From: an uncultured Oscillospiraceae bacterium
Lineage (GTDB): Bacteria; Bacillota; Clostridia; Oscillospirales; Ruminococcaceae
Assembly: GCA_910586535.1 (NCBI GenBank)
Contig: CAJUHS010000041.1
Span: forward strand, 1-12,393
Direction: 5' to 3'
Length of the DNA: 12,393 bases
Shown here: positions 1 to 5,973 of the stretch, in pieces
Numbering within the stretch: the first letter of the stretch is position 1
Layout of the letters: every line of letters starts with the position of its first letter
Translations under genes and position numbers: made by a program
Notes under the pieces: generated by a model
Told to the model about the DNA's origin: nothing
Seen by the model: the letters and a program-made list of their open reading frames with translations, nothing else
Database searches by the model: none

Positions 1-54
1 AATCGGATAATTGGTTATACTGTAATCGTACATTTTTCTTTGCCGCGTTCGCGA

Positions 55-492
55 TCAATCGCTGCGCGGTTCTTTTTTATAGTCAGTCTTATCCTCCTTT
101 GCAAACAGCTCCAACGCTTCGGGGACGTCCATGGTGTAATTTATGAACGTCTTGAAATAATCCTCAAGCCAGCCTAATACTTTTTCGCTTATGTGTTCGT
201 CCCGCGGAAGCTCTTTCGGTAGCATTCGCGCGTATTTCGGTTCGTATTTCATGTAACGGCTCCGCAGGAATTTCCAGATAGTATTTTCCCATGCCGCGCG
301 CTGCTCGTCGCCGAACGGAGGGTGTCCCAGCTTGTGCCGCCTTATGGTGTCCTCATAAAACGCGTTAATAACCGTGTTGTTGATGTTCAGATGATAATGA
401 TGTTCCAAGGTGTACGGACACACTCCGGTGAAAAGACCGGTCGCGCGTTTCTGCGCTTCATAGGCTATTTCCACCGCGGTTTTTTGTGGCAT
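55..492 (-). CDS. Hypothetical 145-aa protein of the element
   Basis: I do not recognise this protein. It is soluble, rich in aromatic and charged residues (several Trp, Tyr and His), with no signal peptide or membrane segment. The ATG start is supported by a strong ribosome site, AAAGGAGGTG, a few bases upstream on the minus strand. It is the last visible gene of the leftward run of small genes and lies downstream of the structured intergenic region 525-641. The plus-strand reading frame overlapping it has no ribosome site and is a shadow. By position it is probably an early (lytic or replication-side) gene of the mobile element; that is inference from context only. Confidence 0.75.
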   Translation of the reverse strand: MPQKTAVEIAYEAQKRATGLFTGVCPYTLEHHYHLNINNTVINAFYEDTIRRHKLGHPPFGDEQRAAWENTIWKFLRSRYMKYEPKYARMLPKELPRDEHISEKVLGWLEDYFKTFINYTMDVPEALELFAKEDKTDYKKEPRSD

Positions 493-524
493 TTGGCACC
501 TCCTTTATTTGAGATGTATGTTCA

Positions 525-641
525 GTCCGCTGTACCTGTCCGCTTCCTGCCTGTTGGCGAGTATGGCAGGAAACCCTGACAGGTAAAAGTATAGCAAGTA
601 TGCTGCTTGTCCGTAAGGGGGGACGGACAAGTACAGCGGAC
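525..641. other. Cloverleaf-like structured intergenic element
   Basis: This stretch folds on paper into a multi-branch structure. The outer stem is a perfect 11-bp inverted repeat, GTCCGCTGTAC (525-535) with GTACAGCGGAC (631-641). Inside it, CTGTC (536-540) pairs with GACAG (578-582) and encloses TTCCTGCC (544-551) with GGCAGGAA (565-572). A small AGCA/TGCT hairpin (593-604) follows, then TTGTCCGT (607-614) with ACGGACAA (623-630) around a G-rich loop. GTCCGCT also occurs as a direct repeat at 525 and 538. It sits between two minus-strand genes, so it could be a structured RNA element, a protein-binding or replication site, or a small MITE-like palindrome. No known family is recognised. Confidence 0.55.
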
Positions 642-655
642 CGACTTTAGTTCAT

Positions 656-847
656 TCAGAACGGCAGGTCTGATTCGTCAATAAGCGGATCGTCTGTTTC
701 TTCCGGAAGATAATCGCCGTAGTTTATCAAAGTGATTACTTTAATTCGCGCGTCTTTAAGTATGCACTTGATTTCGTCCAATGAATATTTTTCACGCAGA
801 CTTGCGATAATTCTGTTGATTTCATTGGTCTTTTCTTTATCGGTCAT
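656..847 (-). CDS. Small acidic hypothetical protein (63 aa)
   Basis: Unrecognised small protein. The N-terminal two thirds look helical (Lys/Glu-rich, with a Ser-Leu-Asp-Glu-Ile segment near residue 22), and the C-terminus is strongly acidic (EETDDPLIDESDLPF). There is no signal peptide or membrane segment. The ATG is preceded by a purine-rich GAGAGAAA stretch rather than a strong GGAGG, so translation is probably modest. It lies 45 bases downstream of the membrane-protein gene, on the same strand and probably in the same transcript. The acidic tail resembles small phage regulatory or DNA-mimic proteins only in composition; no function is assigned. Confidence 0.65.
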   Translation of the reverse strand: MTDKEKTNEINRIIASLREKYSLDEIKCILKDARIKVITLINYGDYLPEETDDPLIDESDLPF

Positions 848-892
848 TGTGGGGATTTCTCTCTTTCTGAAGTAATATCTGATTCGTTCACT

Positions 893-1234
893 CTAACGTT
901 TATAATAGTCACCTATGTTATACTGCGGATATTCGTCTTCCGTAACGCTAAAAGTATACTCCACGCTTTCACCGTTTTTTTCTCCGCGAATTGTAAAGCT
1001 GTAAGATTCCGGAACGGTATACGGTATTCTGATAGTGGTATCTTTGGAATCAGAATAGGTATACGAAACATACGAAGCACGATAATTTTTATCGACAATA
1101 ACACCCTCGTCTATTTTGTTTGAGGTGTTTATCGCGTTTGAAATTATCGACACAACCAGTAAAATCAAAATACCCATGACTGCTAAAAAGACAACAATTC
1201 CTATAGGATCAAAACTTTTAGTATGGTATTTCAT
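893..1234 (-). CDS. Small membrane-anchored protein
   Basis: A 113-aa protein with one clear membrane helix at about residues 11-33 (IGIVVFLAVMGILILLVVSI). It is followed by a roughly 80-residue polar, beta-rich domain with the pattern VIVDK...VPESY...VTEDEYPQYNIGDYY. The same VxVDK...PExY...GDxY pattern is one I associate with small membrane-anchored proteins on Firmicutes mobile elements, but I cannot name the family with certainty. A good AAAGGAGAG ribosome site precedes the ATG. The start lies only 4 bases past the stop of the upstream zinc-type protein, so the two are very likely co-transcribed and translationally coupled. The topology of the extramembrane domain is undetermined. Confidence 0.75.
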   Translation of the reverse strand: MKYHTKSFDPIGIVVFLAVMGILILLVVSIISNAINTSNKIDEGVIVDKNYRASYVSYTYSDSKDTTIRIPYTVPESYSFTIRGEKNGESVEYTFSVTEDEYPQYNIGDYYKR

Positions 1235-1238
1235 TTAA

Positions 1239-1565
1239 TTACTTCTCTCCTTTTTCAATAGGCTCGATTTTAAATCCATCGGGTAGTTCAGAGGCTGTTT
1301 GCATATTATCAATTTCAAAGTCTGCGACTTTAATCGGCATACATGGAGTAACCAGAGAATTAAGTCCATTATGGTTAATGAGTCCGCATAATTCGGCGGT
1401 TGTAATTTCGATACCGTAGTGTTTTTTGGTTGGGCAATACGCGATTACATAAGAGCCGTGGCTCTCAAATGCAAGTCGTTTGCCGCATTCGGAACAAATC
1501 ATAGTAGAAAACACGGTATTTGACGAACGAATGGTATTTTCATAGTCGGGAACAGTCTTAAGCAT
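1239..1565 (-). CDS. Cys-rich putative zinc-binding protein (108 aa)
   Basis: Unrecognised protein with a compact metal-site pattern near its N-terminus: Cys24-x2-Cys27 (CSECGK), then Cys44 and His49 (CPTKKH), which could make a zinc ribbon or knuckle. The rest is mixed alpha/beta with two further cysteines (LCGL, TPCM) and a Lys/Glu tail. The ATG is preceded by AAAAAGGAAT at suitable spacing. It is the first gene after the structured block 1589-1818 and is tightly followed by the membrane-protein gene. Small zinc-ribbon proteins of this kind are common among early phage genes. A DNA-binding or RNA-polymerase-binding role is possible but not shown. Confidence 0.7.
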   Translation of the reverse strand: MLKTVPDYENTIRSSNTVFSTMICSECGKRLAFESHGSYVIAYCPTKKHYGIEITTAELCGLINHNGLNSLVTPCMPIKVADFEIDNMQTASELPDGFKIEPIEKGEK

Positions 1566-1588
1566 TTAATCATTCCTTTTTAATTCAA

Positions 1589-1818
1589 GCAGCGGTAAAG
1601 CTGTATAAATACGGCTGACGATTTCACATTAAAACCGCCGAAACTTGTTATCCTGCGATTGTTCCCATGTTGATCCCGCGGACGGGTACAAATTTATAAA
1701 ACTGCTCCGCGCATGGATTTTCTCACTAAAAACCCATGGAAAACTTGCTGTCCGGCACTGGACGCTTTTGGTGGGACGCGTCCGAACCCGCCGTATTTTA
1801 TGCGGTTTTACCGCTGCT
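1589..1818. repeat. Inverted-repeat-bounded, MITE-like block
   Basis: The 230-bp gap between two minus-strand genes is bounded by a perfect 13-bp inverted repeat, AAGCAGCGGTAAA at 1589-1601 and its complement at 1806-1818. The similarity continues inward in imperfect form (TATAAATACGGC on one side, ATAAAATACGGC on the complement of the other), giving terminal repeats of roughly 34 bp. The interior is rich in short palindromes, for example GGACGC...GCGTCC near 1760-1790. It holds no convincing gene. It could be a MITE-like insertion or a long structured intercistronic RNA. I see no clear target-site duplication beside it. Confidence 0.45.
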
Positions 1819-1832
1819 TAAAGTATGATTAT

Positions 1833-2042
1833 TTATTCAATTCCCAACAAATCAATAAGTCCCTCTCCCAGTCCCCGAACACCTATAAAATCAGAAAGTG
1901 ACAATACCCGCTCACTCTGAGGGATAGCAGGTGCGTCTATGTACTCATCGGGACTGCCGCCGCGGTTATAGACTTCCATGTTATGCTCAAAAATTTTTCG
2001 CATGGCGTTTCTATCCGAATGTATTACCGCGTATTCGGGCAT
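1833..2042 (-). CDS. Hypothetical 69-aa protein
   Basis: Unrecognised small soluble protein. The ATG has a strong AGAGGTGAA ribosome site about 6 bases upstream, which supports it as real although it is short. The C-terminal third (SLSDFIGVRGLGEGLIDLLGIE) is glycine-rich and hydrophobic. The gene is divergent from the plus-strand gene starting at 2133, and its 5' end lies within 40 bp of that gene's promoter. Downstream it runs into the inverted-repeat block. It is probably one of the early genes of the element; no function can be given. Confidence 0.65.
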   Translation of the reverse strand: MPEYAVIHSDRNAMRKIFEHNMEVYNRGGSPDEYIDAPAIPQSERVLSLSDFIGVRGLGEGLIDLLGIE

Positions 2043-2079
2043 TGTGGTTCACCTCTTTTCATTGAAATGGATATTTTGC

Positions 2080-2108
2080 TTGACACCCATACCTTACCGT
2101 TGTATAAT
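2080..2108 (+). promoter_or_regulatory. Consensus sigma-A promoter with operator-like half-site
   Basis: TTGACA at 2080-2085 and TATAAT at 2103-2108 are separated by exactly 17 bp, a full-consensus vegetative promoter. The spacer ends in TTACCGTTGT (2094-2103). This is the exact complement of the ACAACGGTAA found in the fourth operator-like site at 2921-2930. This suggests that the same repressor controls this promoter. It drives the small gene at 2133. Confidence 0.85.
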
Positions 2109-2132
2109 AAAAGTGTGGAAGGAGGTGAACAT

Positions 2133-2360
2133 ATGTATACTGTCACTGTAACATATTCAGATAAAAATATTCGTTACCGAGAAATCAACCATGTTACCAA
2201 AATAACATATCGTCTTGTAAAATTTGATTATGAAATCGTTGGAGATGAAATATTAACACATGAATTTCCAACTTCTACACCGCTTCGTTTATTCTCGGAA
2301 ACACAGCAAACTATTATTTACCCTGATAAAATAATAGATTTGCAAATAACAAAAGAATAA
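2133..2360 (+). CDS. Small hypothetical protein from a strong promoter (75 aa)
   Basis: Unrecognised 75-aa protein. The start at 2133 is chosen because an ideal GGAAGGAGGTG ribosome site lies just upstream, with the consensus promoter 25 bases before that. The longer open frame beginning at 1983 would start upstream of the promoter and is not supported. The protein is predicted to be mostly beta strand, with many Thr, Ile and Tyr residues and no membrane segment. It is the only plus-strand gene left of the switch region, faces into the convergent gene ending at 2379, and seems to have its own possibly repressor-controlled promoter. A role as a lysogenic-state or antirepressor protein is speculation. 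Confidence 0.75.
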   Translation: MYTVTVTYSDKNIRYREINHVTKITYRLVKFDYEIVGDEILTHEFPTSTPLRLFSETQQTIIYPDKIIDLQITKE

Positions 2361-2378
2361 ACGACTAACGAAAGAGTA

Positions 2379-2570
2379 TTATTTTTTATTTCCAGCGGTT
2401 GATAATTTGTGCTTATCAGCCGCTATTCTTTTATCCACGAAATCAGGAAGCTTTCTGCAAAGCTGTTCAAGGTCTACCACACCAAAATCAAAAGTGTGTG
2501 CAGTTGCTTTCCTTTCAAGCTGCTCAATTCTATTGATAAGCTCGTTATACTTTCGCTTTGAAATAAACAT
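2379..2570 (-). CDS. Small helical hypothetical protein (63 aa)
   Basis: Unrecognised 63-aa protein with a short coiled-coil-like N-terminus (RKYNELINRIEQLERKA) and a basic C-terminus. The ATG has a perfect AGGAGGTG ribosome site that abuts the stop of the upstream Cro-like gene, so the two are almost certainly in one operon and coupled. It ends 18 bp from the convergent gene at 2133-2360. The position, right after the Cro-like gene, suggests an early lytic-side gene of the element. No function is assigned. Confidence 0.75.
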   Translation of the reverse strand: MFISKRKYNELINRIEQLERKATAHTFDFGVVDLEQLCRKLPDFVDKRIAADKHKLSTAGNKK

Positions 2571-2583
2571 ATCTGCTCACCTC

Positions 2584-2802
2584 CTATGATGTAATTGGGG
2601 TATCCGCAAACAAATACTCAAATTCAAAGTTTTCGTTTTTGAAATATTTGTTGCGAATTTTTATTGCTTCGGGAACAGATATTTCCGTTTCACAATTTAA
2701 TTTGTTTCGTGCGGTTTTCTCAGAGCAGCCAAGCACATCAACAAGTGCCTTAACGCTGTCTATGTTTTTTCGCACAAACTCAGCCTTTAAGTTGGATAAC
2801 AC
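2584..2802 (-). CDS. Cro-like XRE-family transcriptional regulator
   Basis: A 72-aa helix-turn-helix protein. Residues 16-54 (SVKALVDVLGCSEKTARNKLN... then PEAIKIRNKYF) match the pattern of small phage XRE regulators, and the tail FEYLFAD is common in this group. It starts with GTG at 2802, supported by TTGGAGG seven bases upstream. It is divergent from the XRE repressor gene at 2976, and its promoter contains an operator-like site in the spacer. This is the classic Cro/CI arrangement, so it probably commits the element to lytic or excision functions and represses the opposite promoter. The family is seen from sequence; the role is inferred from position. Confidence 0.8.
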   Translation of the reverse strand: MLSNLKAEFVRKNIDSVKALVDVLGCSEKTARNKLNCETEISVPEAIKIRNKYFKNENFEFEYLFADTPITS

Positions 2803-2820
2803 AATATCGCCTCCAATATT

Positions 2821-2930
2821 TTACCACTTTCGGTAATCTTTGAATATATAATATCACCGATTCTGGTAAAAGTCAAGAGTTTTTTCAAAAAAATTTATAA
2901 TTTTCGGTAATTTATTGTTGACAACGGTAA
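2821..2930. promoter_or_regulatory. Four operator-like sites of the lysogeny switch
   Basis: Four 16-bp sites share the right half GGTAA: TTACCACTTTCGGTAA (2821-2836), TCACCGATTCTGGTAA (2854-2869), TTATAATTTTCGGTAA (2895-2910) and TTGTTGACAACGGTAA (2915-2930). The first is a perfect TTACC/GGTAA inverted repeat and the others have one weaker half. Site 2 fills the spacer of the leftward promoter, site 1 lies just downstream of it, and site 4 overlaps the -35 box of the rightward promoter. This fits multi-operator control by the XRE repressor and the Cro-like protein. Confidence 0.7.
2848..2876 (-). promoter_or_regulatory. Leftward promoter of the Cro-like operon
   Basis: On the minus strand, TTGACT (complement of 2871-2876) and TATTAT (complement of 2848-2853) are 17 bp apart. 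The spacer, 2854-2870, holds operator-like site 2 almost exactly, so a bound repressor would block RNA polymerase directly. Transcription leads into the Cro-like gene starting at 2802. Confidence 0.75.
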
Positions 2931-2946
2931 AAAAATGCAGTATAAT
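2918..2946 (+). promoter_or_regulatory. Rightward promoter of the repressor operon
   Basis: TTGACA (2918-2923) and TATAAT (2941-2946) are spaced by 17 bp, a full-consensus promoter that leads to the XRE gene at 2976. Operator-like site 4 overlaps its -35 box, so the repressor probably controls its own synthesis. Confidence 0.85.
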
Positions 2947-2975
2947 ATAATTACAGCAGGGAAAGGAGTAATAAA

Positions 2976-3443
2976 TTGGAATATTCTTTTGATGAAATGA
3001 TTGAACGTTTAAAAGCATTAAAAAAGGAAAGAAAATTAACCAATGAACAACTTTCCGCTTTATCTGGCGTTCCCTTTGGTACTTTAAATAAAATATTGGG
3101 TTCAGAGACAAAAGAAACGAATATCAGTACAGTTATTAAGTTAGCTAATGCAGTTGGTGTTCCTGCAAAGGATTTGATTTTTGGTAAAGAATATATTCAT
3201 GAATCGAATATAAGTGAAGACGAATCTGAATTATTAAACTTATTCCGAAAACTCACATATAAGGATCAGCAACGATACATCGGACGAATGGAAGATACGG
3301 TCAACTCATATTCTTCCGAAGCTATTACTCCTAAAACAACCACAATTTATAGAGCGGCACGTTCAGTAGATAACCACCCCGCAGAAATCGTTGAAACAAC
3401 AAAAGACTTCAGCAAAATACCGCCGACAGATATTAAGTTTTAG
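2976..3443 (+). CDS. XRE-family (CI-like) repressor
   Basis: A 155-aa protein with an N-terminal XRE helix-turn-helix at about residues 7-68 (LTNEQLSALSGVPFGTLNKIL, then TVIKLANAVGVPAKDLI). A short C-terminal region follows that carries a conserved-looking IYRAARS motif but no peptidase (LexA-type) domain. The start is TTG at 2976, chosen because AAAGGAG lies seven bases upstream. The first gene of the rightward operon, it is followed by an ImmA-type metallopeptidase, as in ICEBs1-like elements where ImmA cleaves the ImmR repressor to induce excision. It is most likely the repressor that binds the 2821-2930 sites. The family is clear; the regulatory role is inferred from layout. Confidence 0.9.
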   Translation: MEYSFDEMIERLKALKKERKLTNEQLSALSGVPFGTLNKILGSETKETNISTVIKLANAVGVPAKDLIFGKEYIHESNISEDESELLNLFRKLTYKDQQRYIGRMEDTVNSYSSEAITPKTTTIYRAARSVDNHPAEIVETTKDFSKIPPTDIKF

Positions 3444-3457
3444 TAAGAATAAAAAAG

Positions 3458-3486
3458 CCTCTGACAGTAGAAAATACTGTCAGAGG
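3458..3486. promoter_or_regulatory. 12-bp hairpin over the start of the metallopeptidase gene
   Basis: CCTCTGACAGTA (3458-3469) and TACTGTCAGAGG (3475-3486) form a perfect 12-bp stem with a GAAAA loop. On the plus-strand transcript the 3' arm includes the AGAGG sequence and ends on the first base of the GTG start at 3486, so it could hide the ribosome site of the metallopeptidase gene. On the minus strand the stem is followed by CTTTTTTATT, so it would also act as an intrinsic terminator for antisense transcription. Confidence 0.75.
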
Positions 3487-4082
3487 TGATAAATCTGAAA
3501 AATACAGATGTATATGGATCGTACAAGCGATACCAAAACGCCCGTGACGCGGCATGGAAAGCTTTGATTGACTTTCACGTGTGTAAACTCCCGGTATCGT
3601 TGTCAGGAATATGTAAGGATTTGGGTATTGCTATTCTTGATAATAAGCAAGCCAATGAGTTACAGCCCGGAGAAAACGGTATTGCTGTAATGCAAAACGA
3701 TAAGTGGTATATTATATTTGACGATACAGACATTTACGGAAAACAGCGATTTACCATCGCCCATGAGTTGGGACATATTTTAATGGGTCATGAAATGAAA
3801 AACGGCTACTACACAAGGCGCGACAACATTTCAAAACCCGCGGACGAAACCGAAGCGGATATATTTGCTTCAAGACTGCTTGCCCCCGCATGTGTCTTGT
3901 GGGGTATAAACGCTTGTACTGCGGAGCAGATTTCGGAAGTGTGCAGTATCAGCCATGCGGCGGCAACGATCCGCGCGGAACGAATGGAAGTACTCCGCAA
4001 ACGCGGAAAATTTTTGACATCACCGTTGGAACGGCAGGTGTACAAGCAGTTTGAAAATTATATAAGAAATAACCGCCTGTAA
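3486..4082 (+). CDS. immA: ImmA/IrrE-family metallopeptidase
   Basis: A 198-aa member of the ImmA/IrrE (DUF955) zinc peptidases. The zinc motif HELGH is at residues 93-97 (FTIAHELGHILMGHE). The downstream glutamate motif ETEADIFASRLLAP is at about 121-134, with Glu123 the likely third ligand. It probably cleaves the XRE repressor encoded just upstream when the element is induced, as ImmA does with ImmR in ICEBs1. The start is uncertain: GTG at 3486 gives the expected length but has no free ribosome site, because the hairpin 3458-3486 covers the start region; a non-ATG start slightly downstream is possible. Low translation from this layout would keep the protease scarce. The gene symbol is by family, not by tested orthology. 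Confidence 0.88.
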   Translation: MINLKNTDVYGSYKRYQNARDAAWKALIDFHVCKLPVSLSGICKDLGIAILDNKQANELQPGENGIAVMQNDKWYIIFDDTDIYGKQRFTIAHELGHILMGHEMKNGYYTRRDNISKPADETEADIFASRLLAPACVLWGINACTAEQISEVCSISHAAATIRAERMEVLRKRGKFLTSPLERQVYKQFENYIRNNRL

Positions 4083-4094
4083 CAAGGCGGTTAT
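4069..4094. other. Hairpin at the metallopeptidase stop codon
   Basis: ATAACCGCC (4069-4077) and GGCGGTTAT (4086-4094) form a 9-bp stem around the loop that carries the TAA stop of the metallopeptidase gene. No run of T follows, so it is more likely an RNA-processing or partial attenuation structure between two operon genes than a strong terminator. Confidence 0.5.
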
Positions 4095-4114
4095 AAAATA
4101 TGGAGGAATTTAAT

Positions 4115-5308
4115 ATGTCAGGTAAAAAACTATTTACAGCAATAAACGACTATACTGTAGTTGATTTGGAAACTTGCGGTTTATACGGAGAAGAACGTAA
4201 AAAAGTTATTGAAATATCTGCATTGCGTTTTCGTGATGATAAATTAACCGATAAATTCTCTACCTTGGTTAATCCTAAAATGCATATTCCAAATAAAATC
4301 ACGCAACTAACTGATATTACAGATGAAATGGCGGAAAGTGCACCAGTTATTAAAGATATATTACCTGATTTTATAGATTTTATAGGCGATGATGTTCTTA
4401 TAGGACATAATATAGAAGCGTTTGATTACAAAATAATTTCAGAGCTTTCAATGGGTGCGGTTTCAAATTCGTATATAGATACATACCGTTTAGCGCAACG
4501 TTGCTTGCCTGAACTCCCAAACCATAAGCTTGAAACCTTAGCACAGCATTTGGGATTATCTATTGATGATATGCACCGTTCCGAATATGACTGCATACTT
4601 ACCCAACAGCTTTATGTAAATTTAAAACCTCTTTGCGGTAAGACTATTTCACCCAAATTTTATAGTCCAAAGCCGACAACTAAGGCACAATACAGTTATG
4701 CACAAGTTGACCCGAATTTTTCTGACAACAATCCCATGCTTGGAAAGACTTGCATTGTTTACGGGGCATTTCAGCAGCTTTCCGTTGAACAAATAAAACG
4801 TTTATTTGATGTAATCGGAGCAAGGTATGTTGATTTTTTTTGTTATTCAGCGGATATACTGATTTTAGGAGATGAAATGCATAAAAAGTATTTATTTGGC
4901 ATATATGATGATACGATTAACAGCTACTTAAAGTTAAAAAAGCCTATATTGTCCGAATATGATTTTGTACGCTATGGAAAAATCATATTCTCTGAAAAAG
5001 GCGGTTTTAAGGAGTTTAAAGTTAATTTTGATGTTGTCGGGAAAAACTTTTGTCTTACAGGCGAATTTGATGTTGATAGTCGAGAAAATGTAATTAACCG
5101 TTTGACAAACTTAGGAGCAATAGCAAAAAACAACGTAATAAAATCGTTAGATTATTTAATTGTTGGAAATAAAGGAAGCGAACTTTATAAAAGCGGGTCA
5201 AAAGGCGGTAAAGTTGAAAAGGCAGAAGACTTCAATAGCAAAGGGGCAAATATTCAAATAATTTCAGAAAAAGATTTTATTAAAACCGAGGTGCTTGAAT
5301 ATGTGTGA
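4115..5308 (+). CDS. DnaQ-type 3'-5' exonuclease with tandem BRCT-like domains
   Basis: A 397-aa protein from ATG 4115, chosen because GGAGG lies eight bases upstream; an ATG at 4100 would include that ribosome site and is less likely. Residues 10-170 are a DEDDh exonuclease: Asp17 and Glu19 (VVDLET), Asp104 (HNIEAFDYK), and His154/Asp159 (HRSEYD). A segment at about 208-295 (GKTCIVYGAF...GARYVDFF...ADILILGD) looks like a degenerate BRCT domain. Residues 307-392 are a clear BRCT domain (GKNFCLTGEF...LGAIA...DYLIVGNKGS). Such enzymes remove 3' ends, and BRCT units are known from NAD-dependent DNA ligase and some PolC/DnaQ-like exonucleases. The stop overlaps the next gene by 8 bp. It may act in DNA processing of the element; the precise role is unknown. 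Confidence 0.88.
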   Translation: MSGKKLFTAINDYTVVDLETCGLYGEERKKVIEISALRFRDDKLTDKFSTLVNPKMHIPNKITQLTDITDEMAESAPVIKDILPDFIDFIGDDVLIGHNIEAFDYKIISELSMGAVSNSYIDTYRLAQRCLPELPNHKLETLAQHLGLSIDDMHRSEYDCILTQQLYVNLKPLCGKTISPKFYSPKPTTKAQYSYAQVDPNFSDNNPMLGKTCIVYGAFQQLSVEQIKRLFDVIGARYVDFFCYSADILILGDEMHKKYLFGIYDDTINSYLKLKKPILSEYDFVRYGKIIFSEKGGFKEFKVNFDVVGKNFCLTGEFDVDSRENVINRLTNLGAIAKNNVIKSLDYLIVGNKGSELYKSGSKGGKVEKAEDFNSKGANIQIISEKDFIKTEVLEYV

Positions 5309-5909
5309 AGAGCAATTAAGCTTTGAAAGCCTTGAAGAAATAGACTTTAAGAAAATGTTAAAAACAGAAAAATTTGATTATTTTGAAAATCAAAAAAGTA
5401 TTCTTAATACTGAATTATCCAATATTTGTAAAGGGATTTCACAAAGTTACGGCATAAAATACCTAACATTTTCTGTTGAAAATTCTAAGTTGGGTGACGG
5501 TAAAATTGAAAATCATACTCATGCTGTTTCAGTAAGCCTATCAAGCACATTTGCTATAAGGATTTATCTTAAACAGAATTTATTTCGTATAGAATATAGA
5601 AAAAAGTTACATAAGTTTCTCAATTTATCTAATGGTGTTATTGTTAAAGAAATGAAGTCATTCCCTGACAGTATGATACTTGATTTTGATTACAAGTCTG
5701 AATTATTCTTTGAAACTTGCAAAATTGTTTTACAGCAAGCTTTAGAACAGTATGAGCCTAACGAATATTTTGGTTGTTGCGGAAAATATATACAATGTTC
5801 TGATGAAAAAAAATGTTTGCATGAAGATTTGTTTTATGCAAAAGCGTGTTATTATAAACGAAATCTTGAGGCGGGACGTATATTCTATGGTGAAAATCGC
5901 AATGTATAA
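5301..5909 (+). CDS. Cys-cluster protein coupled to the exonuclease
   Basis: A 202-aa protein from ATG 5301, with GAGGTG at 5288-5293 as ribosome site, overlapping the exonuclease stop (ATGTGTGA), so translation is coupled. The first 150 residues are Lys/Phe-rich alpha/beta without a recognised fold. The last 47 hold a dense cluster: Cys159, Cys160, Cys166, Cys172, His174, Cys183, followed by YYKRNLEAGRIFYG. I recall similar C-terminal motifs in clostridial proteins beside DnaQ-type exonucleases, but cannot name the family. The cluster suggests a zinc or iron-sulfur site. The tight pairing suggests it is a partner of the exonuclease in one DNA-processing or defence-like function; this is inference. 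Confidence 0.75.
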   Translation: MCEEQLSFESLEEIDFKKMLKTEKFDYFENQKSILNTELSNICKGISQSYGIKYLTFSVENSKLGDGKIENHTHAVSVSLSSTFAIRIYLKQNLFRIEYRKKLHKFLNLSNGVIVKEMKSFPDSMILDFDYKSELFFETCKIVLQQALEQYEPNEYFGCCGKYIQCSDEKKCLHEDLFYAKACYYKRNLEAGRIFYGENRNV

Positions 5910-5973
5910 TAAATGAAATATTCTTGCAGTCAACTGTAAAAACGTATATGTTCCAGAAAGCAAGGTGAAAATC

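Noticed and set aside
322..579. Plus-strand frame of 85 codons over the left end
   Set aside because: No ribosome site, antisense to a better-supported gene and running through the structured element; a shadow frame.
1713..1901. Plus-strand 62-codon frame
   Set aside because: Lies in the palindromic block and over the end of a minus-strand gene, with no ribosome site.
3458..3486. Hairpin as the terminator of the repressor transcript
   Set aside because: On the plus strand it is not followed by a T run; the T run is only on the minus strand.
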